Origin: Nemertoderma westbladi
Taxonomy: Eukaryota > Xenacoelomorpha > Nemertodermatida > Nemertodermatidae
Length of the DNA: 64,000 nucleotides
NCBI GenBank assembly: GCA_032718475.1
Contig: JAUCBJ010003721.1
Location: forward strand, 91,371 to 155,370
Reading direction: 5' to 3'
Shown: positions 21,085-31,869 of the stretch, one piece after another
Position numbering within the stretch: the first letter of the stretch is position 1
Layout: each line of letters starts with the position of its first letter
Notes under the pieces: generated by a model
What the model was told of the DNA's origin: nothing
The model's input: the letters and a program-made list of their open reading frames with translations, nothing else
Database searches by the model: none
Translations under genes and position numbers: made by a program

Positions 21085-22200
21085 ATTTTTGGCGTTTGAA
21101 ATTTTACGCTATTTGTATTTATCCGTAGCTGCGTTAGCACGAATGATTTTTTACGAGTTATATCGTAGTAATCAGCGACTTTGAAAACCAGTATAGATAT
21201 ATATAACCAAAGTCAAAAATTAACACTTTATAATTTTGTGCTACTTGTAGTTTTCGTTTTGGGGAACTAGAATGGCACCAAAAATGGGTTTGCACATACC
21301 AGAAATATTTATAACTAGTGCCATCCTCTTCAGCGACATCGAAAACCCGGATACCTGGAAAACCCGAAAACCTGGAAAATGTCAAAATTGAGAAATTGTG
21401 AAAATCTTGTTTTATATACAGAATCATGAATATCAGATAATGGTCCCCTTAATATTAGAAATCAATTTTAACAATGACGAGCCTTGGATACGCTAAAACA
21501 AAGAAAACTTGCGATTCTTCGCCTCCCTCTTATGGTGGAATTTCACAAGATGGGTACGATGCAGTGGGTGAAACGAATTGACGGAAGCCATTTCAATAAT
21601 TAGAAAACCGTGACAGACATCATGGCCATTTATCATGATGATATATGACATCACTTGACTTTACAACACTTTTTATCAATTTAAATTATTTGACTTGATA
21701 TCACTTGGTTTTATGACACTTGACTTGACAACACTTGACATGACATCATTCGACTCAACATCATTTCATAATTAATGCCTTGATTGACTTGATGGTAGTT
21801 TGACTTGGCGCCATACGACTTGACATACTGACTTGACATCACTTGACTTGACAAACTTGACTTGATAATACTTGTTATATTATCAGCCTGATTTGTTGAT
21901 ACAGCTCGTTTCCTGCTTGTTTTATCCTCTATGCAAATTTAGGATGTAGGCCTGCCTTGTAAACATTTCCTGTTTCGAGATATTATTAAAATTTGACTCA
22001 AAAATCTTTGAAATTCTCATTAAAGTAGTACCGCAATTCAATTACTTTAATAGAGGACATATTACATTTCGTTTGCTCCTCCTGCGTTACTACTCTTTGC
22101 TCCAGGGAAAAAGCCATAAAATAATATTTTGTTTTATTATTTATTCAACATTTGTCTTAGACGTGAAACTTACAGGAAGTTTCCATCATATTTATAATAT
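21085..22200. other. Non-coding, with TTGACTTGACATCA repeats
   Basis: No exon recognised. From about 21640 to 21880 the sequence is a degenerate array of TTGACTTGACATCAC-type words. The rest is AT-rich and featureless to me. Confidence 0.45.
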
Positions 22201-22204
22201 CAAA

Positions 22205-22595
22205 TTCAAATACTTACCAGAACAGGCAATGCATATTTATATACTTGCCAAAACAGGCAAGGTGTATTTATATACTTGCCAAAACAGGCAAGGTGTATTT
22301 ATATACTTGCCAAAACAGGCAAGGTGTATTTATATACTTGCCAAAACAGGCAAGGTGTATTTATATACTTGCCAAAACATGCAAGGTGTATTTATATACT
22401 GTACTTGCCAAAACAGGCAAGGTATAATTACATACTTGCCAAAACAGGCAAGGTATATTTATATACTTGCCAAAACAGGCAAGGCATATTTACATACTTG
22501 CCAAAACAGGCAAGGTATATTTATATACTTGCCAAAACAGGCATGGTTTATCTATATACTTGCCAAAACAGGCAAGGTATATATTACAGATATAT
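22205..22595. repeat. 31-bp array with a hairpin in every unit
   Basis: About twelve copies of a 31-base unit containing ACTTGCCAAAACAGGCAAGG and TATTTATAT. Within each unit CTTGCC and GGCAAG are inverted around AAAACA, so each unit can form a 6-bp stem with a 6-base loop. Since 31 is not a multiple of three, the frame cycles through three registers, yet remains open. The apparent protein (YILAKTGKVYLYTCQNRQG) is an artefact. The unit length resembles a CRISPR repeat, but there are no unique spacers. Confidence 0.92.
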
Positions 22596-22670
22596 ATTCA
22601 GCCAAATGGAGAAGTCTTGGTTTCATAGACTGTTAAAGTCTTCGTGGTTGGTCGAGGAATGCACGACTAC

Positions 22671-22688
22671 CCCCCCCCCCCCCCCCCC
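22671..22688. repeat. C-tract
   Basis: An 18-base run of C, one of about a dozen long G or C homopolymers in the window. Confidence 0.9.
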
Positions 22689-22779
22689 ACACTGTCGAGG
22701 TATGTACGACGTTCTATAGTCTAGCAAAGTAGTACGACGTTCTATAGTCGTAGCAGTTCTATAGTCTAGTACTGTATCA

Positions 22780-23270
22780 GCCAAGTTTCAGCTTTAAACG
22801 GATATCAAATAACGAAATGAGAGAAGGTATTAACTTTCAGATATTTCGACCTCTAGCGGCAAACTGTAAAAGATGGATTAGGCCTGCCGTCCCACAAAGA
22901 AGCAGCCAGTTTTCTAGTACATAATGTACAGTATTTGTAAGTTTCAGCTTAACTAATTAAATCAAGGAAATGGCGGAAGTTTTTCACCTGAGACATTTCG
23001 CCCTCTGGCGACAGACTGGATAACTGCAGATGATTCAACTCCCTCAAAACGCAGCATGTGGTCCGGTACATGTATTCCAAGAGCCAGCTTAAATAGATTA
23101 AGACTGAGGAAATGGGGAATCTTGCATACATTTCTCACTCTAGCAGCAGCCTGGAGAACTGCAGACCGATTACCGACCCCTCAAACGATATTTGACAAGT
23201 TTCAGCTTTCAGAACCGATCATAAATATCCTAATGGGTCAAGGATTTCACTTTGAGAGATTTGACGAAAC
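22780..23270. repeat. Four degenerate units of a ~115-155 bp repeat
   Basis: The word AAGTTTCAGCTT (or a close variant) starts units near 22783, 22930, 23085 and 23197. Each is followed by an A-rich segment, then CATTTCGCCCTCTGGCG or a variant and CTGGAGAACTGCAGA. Divergence is high, so this is an old tandem duplication of a dispersed element. The frame at 23056-23295 has no recognisable content. Confidence 0.6.
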
Positions 23271-23375
23271 ACACCCAAATATACCCCGAACATAGGCGAA
23301 CACAGTCAGTAATTAAAATCAGCACCAAAAAAATAACACTGGGGAAATGACCGGCTGAATCCATAAAACTGTAAG

Positions 23376-23485
23376 AAGGGGGGGGGGGGGGGGGGGGGGG
23401 GTGGGGTATGGGGGTTCTTTCAACGCTAAAGTTTATTAAAGAACCACCACCCCCCCCCGCCCCCCCCCCCCCCCACCCCTCTTCA
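23376..23485. repeat. G-run/C-run foldback
   Basis: A run of about 25 G is followed by GGGGGTTCTTT, an 18-base loop, then AAAGAACC and about 30 nearly pure C bases. The arms are inverted, giving a small foldback element with homopolymeric G:C ends. Confidence 0.8.
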
Positions 23486-23995
23486 TGTCTCGAATTTAAT
23501 TTGTTTTCAAATGCGAAATAGGCTGGCGAAATTGAGGCAGTATTATCTATACTGAAAATAATATTTCATCATTTGCGATACATCAAAGCCAAAACTTGTA
23601 ATAAATTAATATATACAATACGGATACAGTACCAGTATGCAATAATTAATTATAAAATAAGACGAAAATAACAACAACCACACTACCGATTCTCGTAAAT
23701 TCACTGCACAGCCCACCTCCCCCCGCTCCCCCAAATATAAAAATATATGAATAAAATTAATCAGCATCGGGTAAGTTTTATAACAAAAGCAATAAACGAA
23801 ACCAAGGAACAACTGAAGTGAACAGGTTTGAAGTATAAATTCAGCTCCTATTAATGTATATATATTCAAATAAAATTTACAAGTTAAGTAGTAAGTACCA
23901 TATGAATTCGCTGTATCTAGAGCCGCTTTTCACAAAATTTAGTGAATTAATCAATTTTTGACTGAATTTAAGAAGATATATTTCTGGACTGCAAG
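23486..23995. other. AT-rich non-coding stretch
   Basis: I recognise no gene. A partial relative of the dispersed motif (AAGTTTTATAACAAAAGCAATAAACGA) occurs near 23772-23800. Confidence 0.4.
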
Positions 23996-23999
23996 ACGT

Positions 24000-26432
24000 A
24001 CAGACGTTACCTTACAAGACGTACACTTCCATAATTACAATAGGTTTGAGGCTTCTACTACTACTGTACTACTAATGTACCGTCGTACACTTCCATAATT
24101 ACAATAGGTTTGAGGCTTCTACTACTACTGTACTACTAATGTACCGACGTACACTTCCATAATTACAATAGGTTTGAGGCTTCTACTACTACTGTACTAC
24201 TAATGTACCGTCGTACACTTCCATAATTACAATAGGTTTGAGGCTTCTACTACTACTACTACTGTACTACTAATGTACCGACGTACACTTCCATAATTAC
24301 AGTAGGTTGGAGGCTTCTACTACTACTGTACTACTAATGTACCGACGTACACTTCCATAATTACAATAGGTTTGAGGCTTCTACTACTACTGTACTACTA
24401 ATGAACCGACGTACACTTCCATAATTACAGTAGGTTTGAGGCTTCTACTACTACTGTACTACTAATGTACCGTCGTACACTTCCATAATTACAGTAGGTT
24501 TGAGGCTTCAACTACTACTACTACTGTACTACTAATGTACCGTCGTACACTTCCATAATTACAATAGGTTTGAGGCTTCTACTACTACTGTACTACTAAT
24601 GTACCGTCGTACACTTCCATAATTACAATAGGTTTGAGGCTTCTACTACTACTGTACTACTAATGTACCGTCGTACACTTCCATAATTACAGTAGGTTTG
24701 AGGCTTCTACTACTACTGTACTACTAATGTACCGACGTACACTTCCATAATTACAGTAGGTTTGAGGCTTCAACTACTACTACTACTGTACTACTAATGT
24801 ACCGTCGTACACTTCCATAATTACAGTAGGTTTGAGGCTTCAACTACTACTGTACTACTAATGTACCGACGTACACTTCCATAATTACAATAGGTTTGAG
24901 GCTTCTACTACTACTGTACTACTAATGTACCGACGTACACTTCCATAATTACAGTAGGTTTGAGGCTTCTACTACTACTGTACTACTAATGTACCGTCGT
25001 ACACTTCCATAATTACAATAGGTTTGAGGCTTCAACTACTACTGTACTACTAATGTACCGACGTACACTTCCATAATTACAATAGGTTTGAGGCTTCTAC
25101 TACTACTGTACTACTAATGTACCGACGTACACTTCCATAATTACAGTAGGTTTGAGGCTTCTACTACTACTGTACTACTAATGTACCGACGTACACTTCC
25201 ATAATTACAGTAGGTTTGAGGCTTCAACTACTACTGTACTACTAATGTACCGACGTACACTTCCATAATTACAATAGGTTTGAGGGTTCTACTACTACTG
25301 TACTACTAATGTACCGACGTACATTTCCATAATTACAGTAGGTTTGAGGGTTCTACTACTACTACTACTGTACTACTAATGTACCGACGTACACTTCCAT
25401 AATTACAGTAGGTTTGAGGCTTCTACTACTACTGTACTACTAATGTACCGACGTACACTTCCATAATTACAGTAGGTTTGAGGCTTCAACTACTACTACT
25501 ACTGTACTACTAATGTACCGACGTACACTTCCATAATTACAATAGGTTTGAGGCTTCTACTACTACTGTACTACTAATGAACCGACGTACACTTCCATAA
25601 TTACAGTAGGTTTGAGGCTTCTACTACTACTGTACTACTAATGTACCGTCGTACACTTCCATAATTACAGTAGGTTTGAGGCTTCAACTACTACTACTAC
25701 TGTACTACTAATGTACCGACGTACACTTCCATAATTACAGTAGGTTTGAGGCTTCTACTACTACTGTACTACTAATGTACCGTCGTACACTTCCATAATT
25801 ACAGTAGGTTTGAGGCTTCTACTACTACTGTACTACTAATGTACCGTCGTACACTTCCATAATTACAGTAGGTTTGAGGCTTCTACTACTACTGTACTAC
25901 TAATGTACCGTCGTACACTTCCATAATTACAGTAGGTTTGAGGCTTCTACTACTACTGTACTACTAATGTACCGTCGTACACTTCCATAATTACAGTAGG
26001 TTTGAGGCTTCAACTACTACTGTACTACTAATGTACCGACGTACACTTCCATAATTACAGTAGGTTTGAGGCTTCTACTACTACTGTACTACTAATGTAC
26101 CGACGTACACTTCCATAATTACAGTAGGTTTGAGGGTTCTACTACTACTGTACTACTAATGTACCGACGTACACTTCCATAATTACAGTAGGTTTGAGGG
26201 TTCTACTACTACTGTACTACTAATGTACCGACGTACACTTCCATAATTACAGTAGGTTTGAGGCTTCAACTACTACTACTACTGTACTACTAATGTACCG
26301 ACGTACACTTCCATAATTACAGTAGGTTTGAGGCTTCAACTACTACTACTACTGTACTACTAATGTACCGTCGTACACTTCCATAATTACAGTAGGTTTG
26401 AGGCTTCAACTACTACTACTACTGTACTACTA
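24000..26432. repeat. 2.4 kb satellite of a 64-bp unit
   Basis: About 37 copies of a 64-base unit: CGTACACTTCCATAATTACA, then RTAGGTTTGAGGCTTC, then (TAC)n, then TGTACTACTAATGTACCG. Some units are 70 bases because the internal CTA microsatellite has two extra triplets. Units alternate between ...ACCGTCGTACAC and ...ACCGACGTACAC and between CTTCT and CTTCA, so there are subfamilies in irregular blocks. There is no coding potential. Confidence 0.95.
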
Positions 26433-26439
26433 ATGTACC

Positions 26440-26926
26440 CAGTTATGTTCAACTATTTTTTGGGTGACTAACTAAATAAATAGTTAAACTAAATCGAAAA
26501 ACTGTTTAACTAATAGTTAACTAAAATGTTAAGTAAATTTCATTACATAAAAAGAAAAGATAATATTAATATAATGTAATATAATATCAAATTCATTATC
26601 AAATTTATTAATATTAAATTCCCCGAATTAATCGAAATAAAAATTTCCAAGAAAAAATAAGATTTAAAATATTTAGTCACTGTGACGCTTAGACGTTCTG
26701 TAACTTAATTTTAGGGAAATTTAATTACAACAGAATCAACAATCAAAGTTCCTGCCTCATCTATCATACAATTTAATTAAAACTTTATTTGACACTTCAA
26801 CTAAATTATTTCAAAAACCGCTCTATAACTAACTAAATTTTGGTGCAACTAAACTCCAACTAACTAAATAAGCTCAAATACCAGTTTAACTAGTTGATAT
26901 TTTAACTAATAGAACATCACACTGTA
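26440..26926. mobile_element. Candidate TIR element at the end of the 64-bp array
   Basis: Begins CAGTTATGTTCAACTATT and ends with AACTAATAGAACATCACACTG. The ends are imperfect inverted repeats (CAGT..ATGTTC) and both carry AACTAACTAAATAA-type words. TACC flanks both sides. The sequence after it (TACGACTACAC) resembles a decayed continuation of the 64-bp satellite, so the element may have inserted into the array. Confidence 0.5.
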
Positions 26927-26929
26927 CCA

Positions 26930-28120
26930 CTACGACTACACACAATGATACTATAATAAAAAAAGGCATACAAATTAATTAAACAGTAGACAGTTGGGGA
27001 GAAGTCATATTTTCAACTGAGTTGGAATTTCAACTTTTTTAAAATTCAACTTTTGTCATTTAATCCGATTCAGGGCCATTATACTGTTATATAATATTAT
27101 AACGTACAGCGGTAATTTAATATGTCTAATAAATAGTATTTCAGCTAATTTCCAAAAGCACCAGTACCGGCGTAACGTATAATTTAATTTTCACACCCGG
27201 TTAAAATTCCCTACAGTAGTGTACTCTCACTACCGGTGTATCAGCACGTAAATTACATACCGTAATAAATAGATAGATACACTGTAGAACCCTTCGATCA
27301 ACACGTGAGTAATATGTAGTAAATATAGACACTGTTGGGCCTTTCGCGGCGCAGGCGCACTAGTGTCACATGAAATAAATATAAAGAGTTGGGCCCTTCG
27401 CGCAGCATGTTTGTTAGACGTGGGTGTCTGAGTGTTTTTCTCGCCGAAGTGATACTATGTTTCAACACACAAAGCAATCGATCTCACAATCATCGATAGA
27501 AAGCCCTGACTAAGATAGCACACTATAAAGTACCGGTAACTGTAGGCTTATATCAGTATATCGTACATATATCTTGCAAAAGGGAATTTTAACCGTGGGG
27601 GGGGGGGGGGGGGGGGGGGGGTGGAAATTATCTGCTACACCGATAAAAATATCCTAATAAAAAAATATAAAAATAAAAATATAGTGATCTGATATACATA
27701 AAACATTTATTCCACCGGTAAATGTGAAATGAGGGTTAACTGGTTAATTTTTGAGTTACATCCATAAAAACACCCCTTCTGTCACGACTCGGAGGCTGGC
27801 ATCTAACCCCATAACCCTCCTGCTATTTTCTGATTTTAGAGGGAATTTAAAACTTAAAAGCTGAATATTAAAAAAGGTTTTAAATCTCAACGCAGTTGAA
27901 ATTTGAACTTCTCTCCAACTGCTGGACTTTAGGTAGACTACCGCTACTGCGCTACCATATTGGATCAGGATGTTCCGGGTTGATCTGATTATAAGGGGAG
28001 GGACAGGGGACTGTAGTGAAGTGAAATGCTGGAATATAATAGGCCTACTATACAGCTATACATAGCATCTTTCGGCACAGGCATGGTGCACACTGCAGCA
28101 CTGCCAGACTGAATATTCAG
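26930..28120. other. Non-coding, downstream of FAM32A
   Basis: AT-rich sequence with a G run at about 27598-27621 and two words related to the GGGCC(C)TTCGCGCAGCA ends of the 44-46 kb repeats (27342 and 27392). No exon was recognised. This is the 3' flank of FAM32A on the minus strand; I could not settle on a polyadenylation signal. Confidence 0.4.
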
Positions 28121-28123
28121 ATA

Positions 28124-28522
28124 TTATTTAGTCCAACTGACTTTCTGTATATCGTAATGTTCTGTTAAGGAATCCAGATGTTTATTAAACCGATCCACTC
28201 TATCTTTATGAGTATTCGCTGCTTTCTTTAGGACCCTGTCCCACTGTTTCTTCTCCTGTACCTTACAGAACGCTATCTCAGCTTTTGTTCTGGTATCTAC
28301 TGGGGCTTGAGTCCTGTCAGGGTGGTCCGTCGTGACCTTGTCGGCCTGGCCCGTAACTACATTATCAGTATTCCCGGGAACTTCAGTAGCTTGCTCTCTA
28401 CGAACTGTAATCCGCTCCAACAGTTTCTCCTTTCGTTTTGTTTTCTTTTTAACACCGCTGTCTTTCTTTAGTTTCAAGGAACCCTTTCCAACAGCTGCAT
28501 AAATATTGGATGATGAAGACAT
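28124..28522 (-). CDS. FAM32A: FAM32A homologue, complete single exon
   Basis: A complete 132-residue frame. The C-terminus FNKHLDSLTEHYDIQKVSWTK is nearly invariant in FAM32A proteins, and the N-terminus has the matching KGSLKLK followed by a lysine-rich stretch (KKKTKRKEK). The middle segment CKVQEKKQWDRVLKKAANTHKDRV also fits the family. Vertebrate FAM32A is about 112 residues; the extra length is a Thr/Asp/Pro-rich insert at about residues 45-75. An in-frame ATG seven codons upstream (28543) is possible, but the internal ATG gives the better-fitting N-terminus. FAM32A is a small nuclear protein found in the catalytic spliceosome, where it helps 3' splice-site exon ligation. No intron interrupts it here, unlike the human gene, so it could be a retrocopy, though it looks intact. 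Confidence 0.9.
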   Translation of the reverse strand: MSSSSNIYAAVGKGSLKLKKDSGVKKKTKRKEKLLERITVRREQATEVPGNTDNVVTGQADKVTTDHPDRTQAPVDTRTKAEIAFCKVQEKKQWDRVLKKAANTHKDRVDRFNKHLDSLTEHYDIQKVSWTK

Positions 28523-28625
28523 GTTAGCTAATCCTGTAATCATATGACAGGATAGAATACACGAATATAGATGATACCGATACCGGTACCAGAAAGCAAA
28601 GACAAAAGGACAGAACAGCAGAAGG

Positions 28626-28800
28626 GGTAAATTTTTTCGACCTACGCGTATTTACGCGTAGCTACGCGTATACATTGGGTCATATATCACCAGTTTCAGA
28701 GTCTTAGCAATAACTACGCGTAGGTGCTTCGCCCGTGCTGCGCAAACTACGCGTAAGTGCTACGAATACGTGTAGGTGCTACCCATAATCATGCGTACTG
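28626..28800. mobile_element. Partial second copy of the ACGCGT element
   Basis: GGGTAAATTTTTTCGACCTACG and the following CATTGGGTCATATATCACCAGTTTCAGAG match the left end of the 13737-14835 element. Only the left ~170 bases are visible. It sits about 100 bases upstream of the FAM32A start codon. Confidence 0.75.
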
Positions 28801-28954
28801 TAGGCCTATACGTTTATAAATTTTACAAGTTCCAATTAAAGCTAGCAAAACTAGCTGTACATCATATAGCCCCCCGTCAGATACCTTATTAATATCTCAA
28901 TTGACCATGGCTTTTTGTCCTAGCCTCTAAAACATTCTAAAATAACCCCAGTTT

Positions 28955-29730
28955 ACAAAAGTAGCGATCCCTTTGATGTGAACAATTACAGACCAATAGC
29001 GATACTACCCATGTTTATAGCAAAATATTTGAACGCTTAATTAATACTCAATTACTATCGTACTACTAACTGCTAACGTACTACTAACTGAATGTCAACA
29101 CGGTTTTCGAAAAAAAAACCGGAAAACTACTGATGCAGTTTTGATTACCACCGAAAAAATCCAGATAGGGGGGGGGGGGGGGGGGGGGAAACTGGATGCA
29201 ATCAAAATTATTCCCTCTACGCTCTACAGGGGAAATTTGACGCAAATATCAGATGATTACTCTCAAAAATAAAACTGTAGGCCTAACCTGTTCTATTGTG
29301 TTTAGTTTAATGTTTTGGTTAAAATAACGTGCCACTGTAACCTGCTCCTTCCTCTAAATTGAGAATTTAACATTGAGGCGGGATATTAATTCGCCAAGGC
29401 GGGTTTTGCGTCCAGTTTTCCCCCCTGTTTCAAATAATCAGACAATGCCTAGATTCAAACAATTCAGCTTTCACTTGACATAAAAAAAGCATTCGACACC
29501 CTAAACCATAAAATCTTATCAAAAAGGCTTGAATCTTACGGAATAAGCAACTCCACTGAAACTACTCTCAGACTACTTAAGTAATCGTCCCCAAGTTGTC
29601 ACCATAAGTAACGTTCTCTCAGACGCACTAATCCTTCTCTGCGGTATACCTCAAGGTTCAAATATCTCGCCAACTTTGTTCCTTTATACTGTATTAATGA
29701 CCTGCCCAGCTCATTTACACCACTAGTTTA
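28955..29730 (+). pseudogene. CR1/jockey-like LINE reverse transcriptase remnant, interrupted
   Basis: The plus strand carries NYRPIAILPMF (28987), then QHGFRK (29097) and, after an interruption, LDIKKAFDTLNHKIL (29475-29520) and a frameshifted PQGS region (29645). These are ordered reverse transcriptase motifs with several stops and indels. The block between 29168 and 29428 is a separate small element inserted between the motifs. Confidence 0.7.
29168..29428. mobile_element. MITE with homopolymer G/C ends
   Basis: Starts with about 23 G, then AAACTGGATGCAATC, and ends TTGCGTCCAGTTTTCCCCCC, so G-run plus AACTGGACGCAAT forms the terminal inverted repeat. The interior contains the reverse complement of the dispersed GGGAAAGGAGCAGGTTACAG motif. 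A second copy is at 49229-49480 and a piece at 40265-40325. It splits the LINE remnant around it. Confidence 0.75.
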
Positions 29731-29972
29731 CAAACAATTTAAAGATAAATATCTCCATGGTTGTATACTACAAGGTTATCCAAAAGCAACCATTAATTTA
29801 CTTTCTAATAGGAAACCATTAAATAAACGGCATAATGATTTTTCACCCCTTAATACTATTTACCGGTATTAAGTACCGGTAATTTTAGTTATTATAGTTG
29901 TTATAGTTATAATTATAGTTATAATTAATTAATTAAAATTATAATAAAAAATTAATTAAAATTACTTAATTA

Positions 29973-30176
29973 ATGCCTTTAGCTTTCAAACAAGTTATCC
30001 GTAAGACATTTTGTAGAATTTTCTTCCGTTTTAAAGATCCGCTTAATATTTTATTTTCAACTAAATCAACCCCAAATATAGGTAACATGTTGTGTGATAA
30101 GAATACTATTCCAATCACCTTACCGCAAGGCAACTCAGCTTGCACTACGAGAGGGTGCCTTACGTGTAGTATATGA
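29973..30176 (+). pseudogene. Possible Penelope-like element fragment
   Basis: The frame reads LAFKQVIRK...LPQGNSACTTRGCLTCSI. A ...F....N.....R... stretch followed by C..RGCLTC is reminiscent of the Cys-rich linker between the reverse transcriptase and GIY-YIG endonuclease of Penelope-like or related elements. It is short and I would not insist on the assignment. Confidence 0.3.
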
Positions 30177-30437
30177 TCGATCGGGAGTTGATTCAACACC
30201 ATGGGGAGACCCAATCCTTGGACACTTTAACTGTAGGCCTAGATCTAATAGATTAATATATTTCGCTTGGTGCAATATAATACATAAGCGAAAAATACCG
30301 GGTTCGAGCCCCGACAGGGTCGGTTGATATTTTTCGCTATCACAGCATCATCCAGCATTATCATATTGTCCTATCTACATTATATATTTAATTCACCGTC
30401 ACTCACCCCACAACAATTCATTTATTATTATTACAAA

Positions 30438-30575
30438 ATGCTGTGCCGGCTTGTCAACAAAATTGCACCGCCACAACTCCCTATCATATCATCCCTATCA
30501 TTTTGTTGACAAGCCGGCACAGCATTCTTAAAAATGCAGCTGCAATGCAGCATGCCGATCCTAGTAGTATTATTA
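30438..30575. repeat. Two LINE 3' ends in inverted orientation
   Basis: The left arm (30438-30485) is the minus-strand form of the LINE end (TGTGCCGGCTTGTCAACAAA...). The right arm (30500-30570) is the plus-strand form and runs to GATCCTAGTAGTATTATTATT. Only about 15 bases separate them, giving a ~48-bp stem. This resembles an inversion made during target-primed reverse transcription. Confidence 0.8.
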
Positions 30576-30870
30576 TTAATTCAGACAGAAAAGACGAGGC
30601 CAAATTTGAATACTGACACCAGTAATGAAGCCACGGACAAAGAAAACACATATAGGAAATAATTTTAGACAGCTAGTATGTTTTCTATTGTTTTGGAGAC
30701 ATACTGACGGACAGACCGACAGTAAAACGGACAGACAGCCATAACTCGAGAAGTAAGACAAATCTTGCTAAACGGTTTTCATGTTTGGAATCTTGATAAA
30801 AATGTGCTCTAGTTGAAATAGAAAAAAAAATTGACCCCCCCCCCTCCTGAAATGGAAAATTCTAAAATAA

Positions 30871-31440
30871 CTACATTTTCATTGTTTTTTGCTCAATTAT
30901 AGTTGAATAGCGCTCATTTTCCACTGGCAACGTAACCCCAGTAATAAAGTCCGCCGCTCCACTAGCTAGGAAAGCAATAACCCTAGCGACCTCTAGCGGC
31001 CGACCTGCTCTCCCCAATGGATGCGTCGACTTAGTCCGTTCCAGGAAGGCAGCGACCGCTGACTCATCCAACCCCGCTCGTCTGTATATCTCAGTTACTA
31101 TGACACCCGGATTGACCGCGTTGACACGCACCCCCTTTGGCGCCAACTCCAGGGCGGAGGACCGCGTGAGATGGTCCACTGCGGCTTTACTCATGTTATA
31201 GGAGATGACGCCGGAGAATGAGCGGATTCCGTTGACACTCGATACATTCACGATGCAACCGCGGGAGCTCACGAGATGCGGAATAGCTAACTGACTCAAA
31301 CGGAAAGTCGACTTAACGTTTATATCAAATACCTGGTTGTATTCCTCGGGGGTTGTTGATTCTAAAGAACCGTAGAGTAGGATTCCAGCTGAGTTTACCA
31401 GAATGTCCAGCCTACCAAATCGTACTACACCGTTCTACCA
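30871..31440 (-). pseudogene. Truncated duplicate of the short-chain dehydrogenase
   Basis: The minus strand encodes the C-terminal half of the 50808-51608 enzyme, including SYNMSKAA with the catalytic Tyr and Lys, then VNAVNPG. The N-terminal dinucleotide-binding motif is missing beyond about 31440. A deletion at about 30920 removes the true C-terminus, so the frame reads through into what is 3' flank in the intact copy. The shared downstream flank continues to about 30573, so a genomic segment was duplicated, not just the coding part. It is probably inactive. Confidence 0.85.
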
Positions 31441-31869
31441 ATCGTGTAACTGGTGTAATATCGCTGGAGACACTTTTTTTAAACGCTTGTAGCTAAAGAT
31501 TGAAAGCAAAAATAAAAAATAAATAAAAAAAATAAAAAAAATATTTTTATAAAAATAAAAATAAAAAAAAATAAAAATTCTGGCTCACCCAGTCAGTGGT
31601 CGGGAGGTGAAACTATCTCTGTTTTAAATTTCATGCAATCTCATTACGATTTGTAGAAAAATTAGGGGGATGGAGGGGCCGTGTCACTGAATTACGACAC
31701 TATATTCTGGGACATGGTGTAAATGATAAGTTAAACCAAAACTAACAAAATAAACAAATATAACAAAATAACTTCCATGTATATACAGTATAATATATTA
31801 CTACTACTACTAGGCCGTGCGAACTCGAAAAAGTACATTCTCTACTCGTAATCTACTCTACTCGAAACC

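Noticed and set aside
22205-22595. CRISPR-like array
   Set aside because: Units are contiguous with no unique spacers, and the window is animal DNA.
30298-30325. tRNA-like B box (GGTTCGAGCCC) with a short stem
   Set aside because: No convincing A box, anticodon stem or acceptor stem at the right distance; at most a tRNA-derived fragment.
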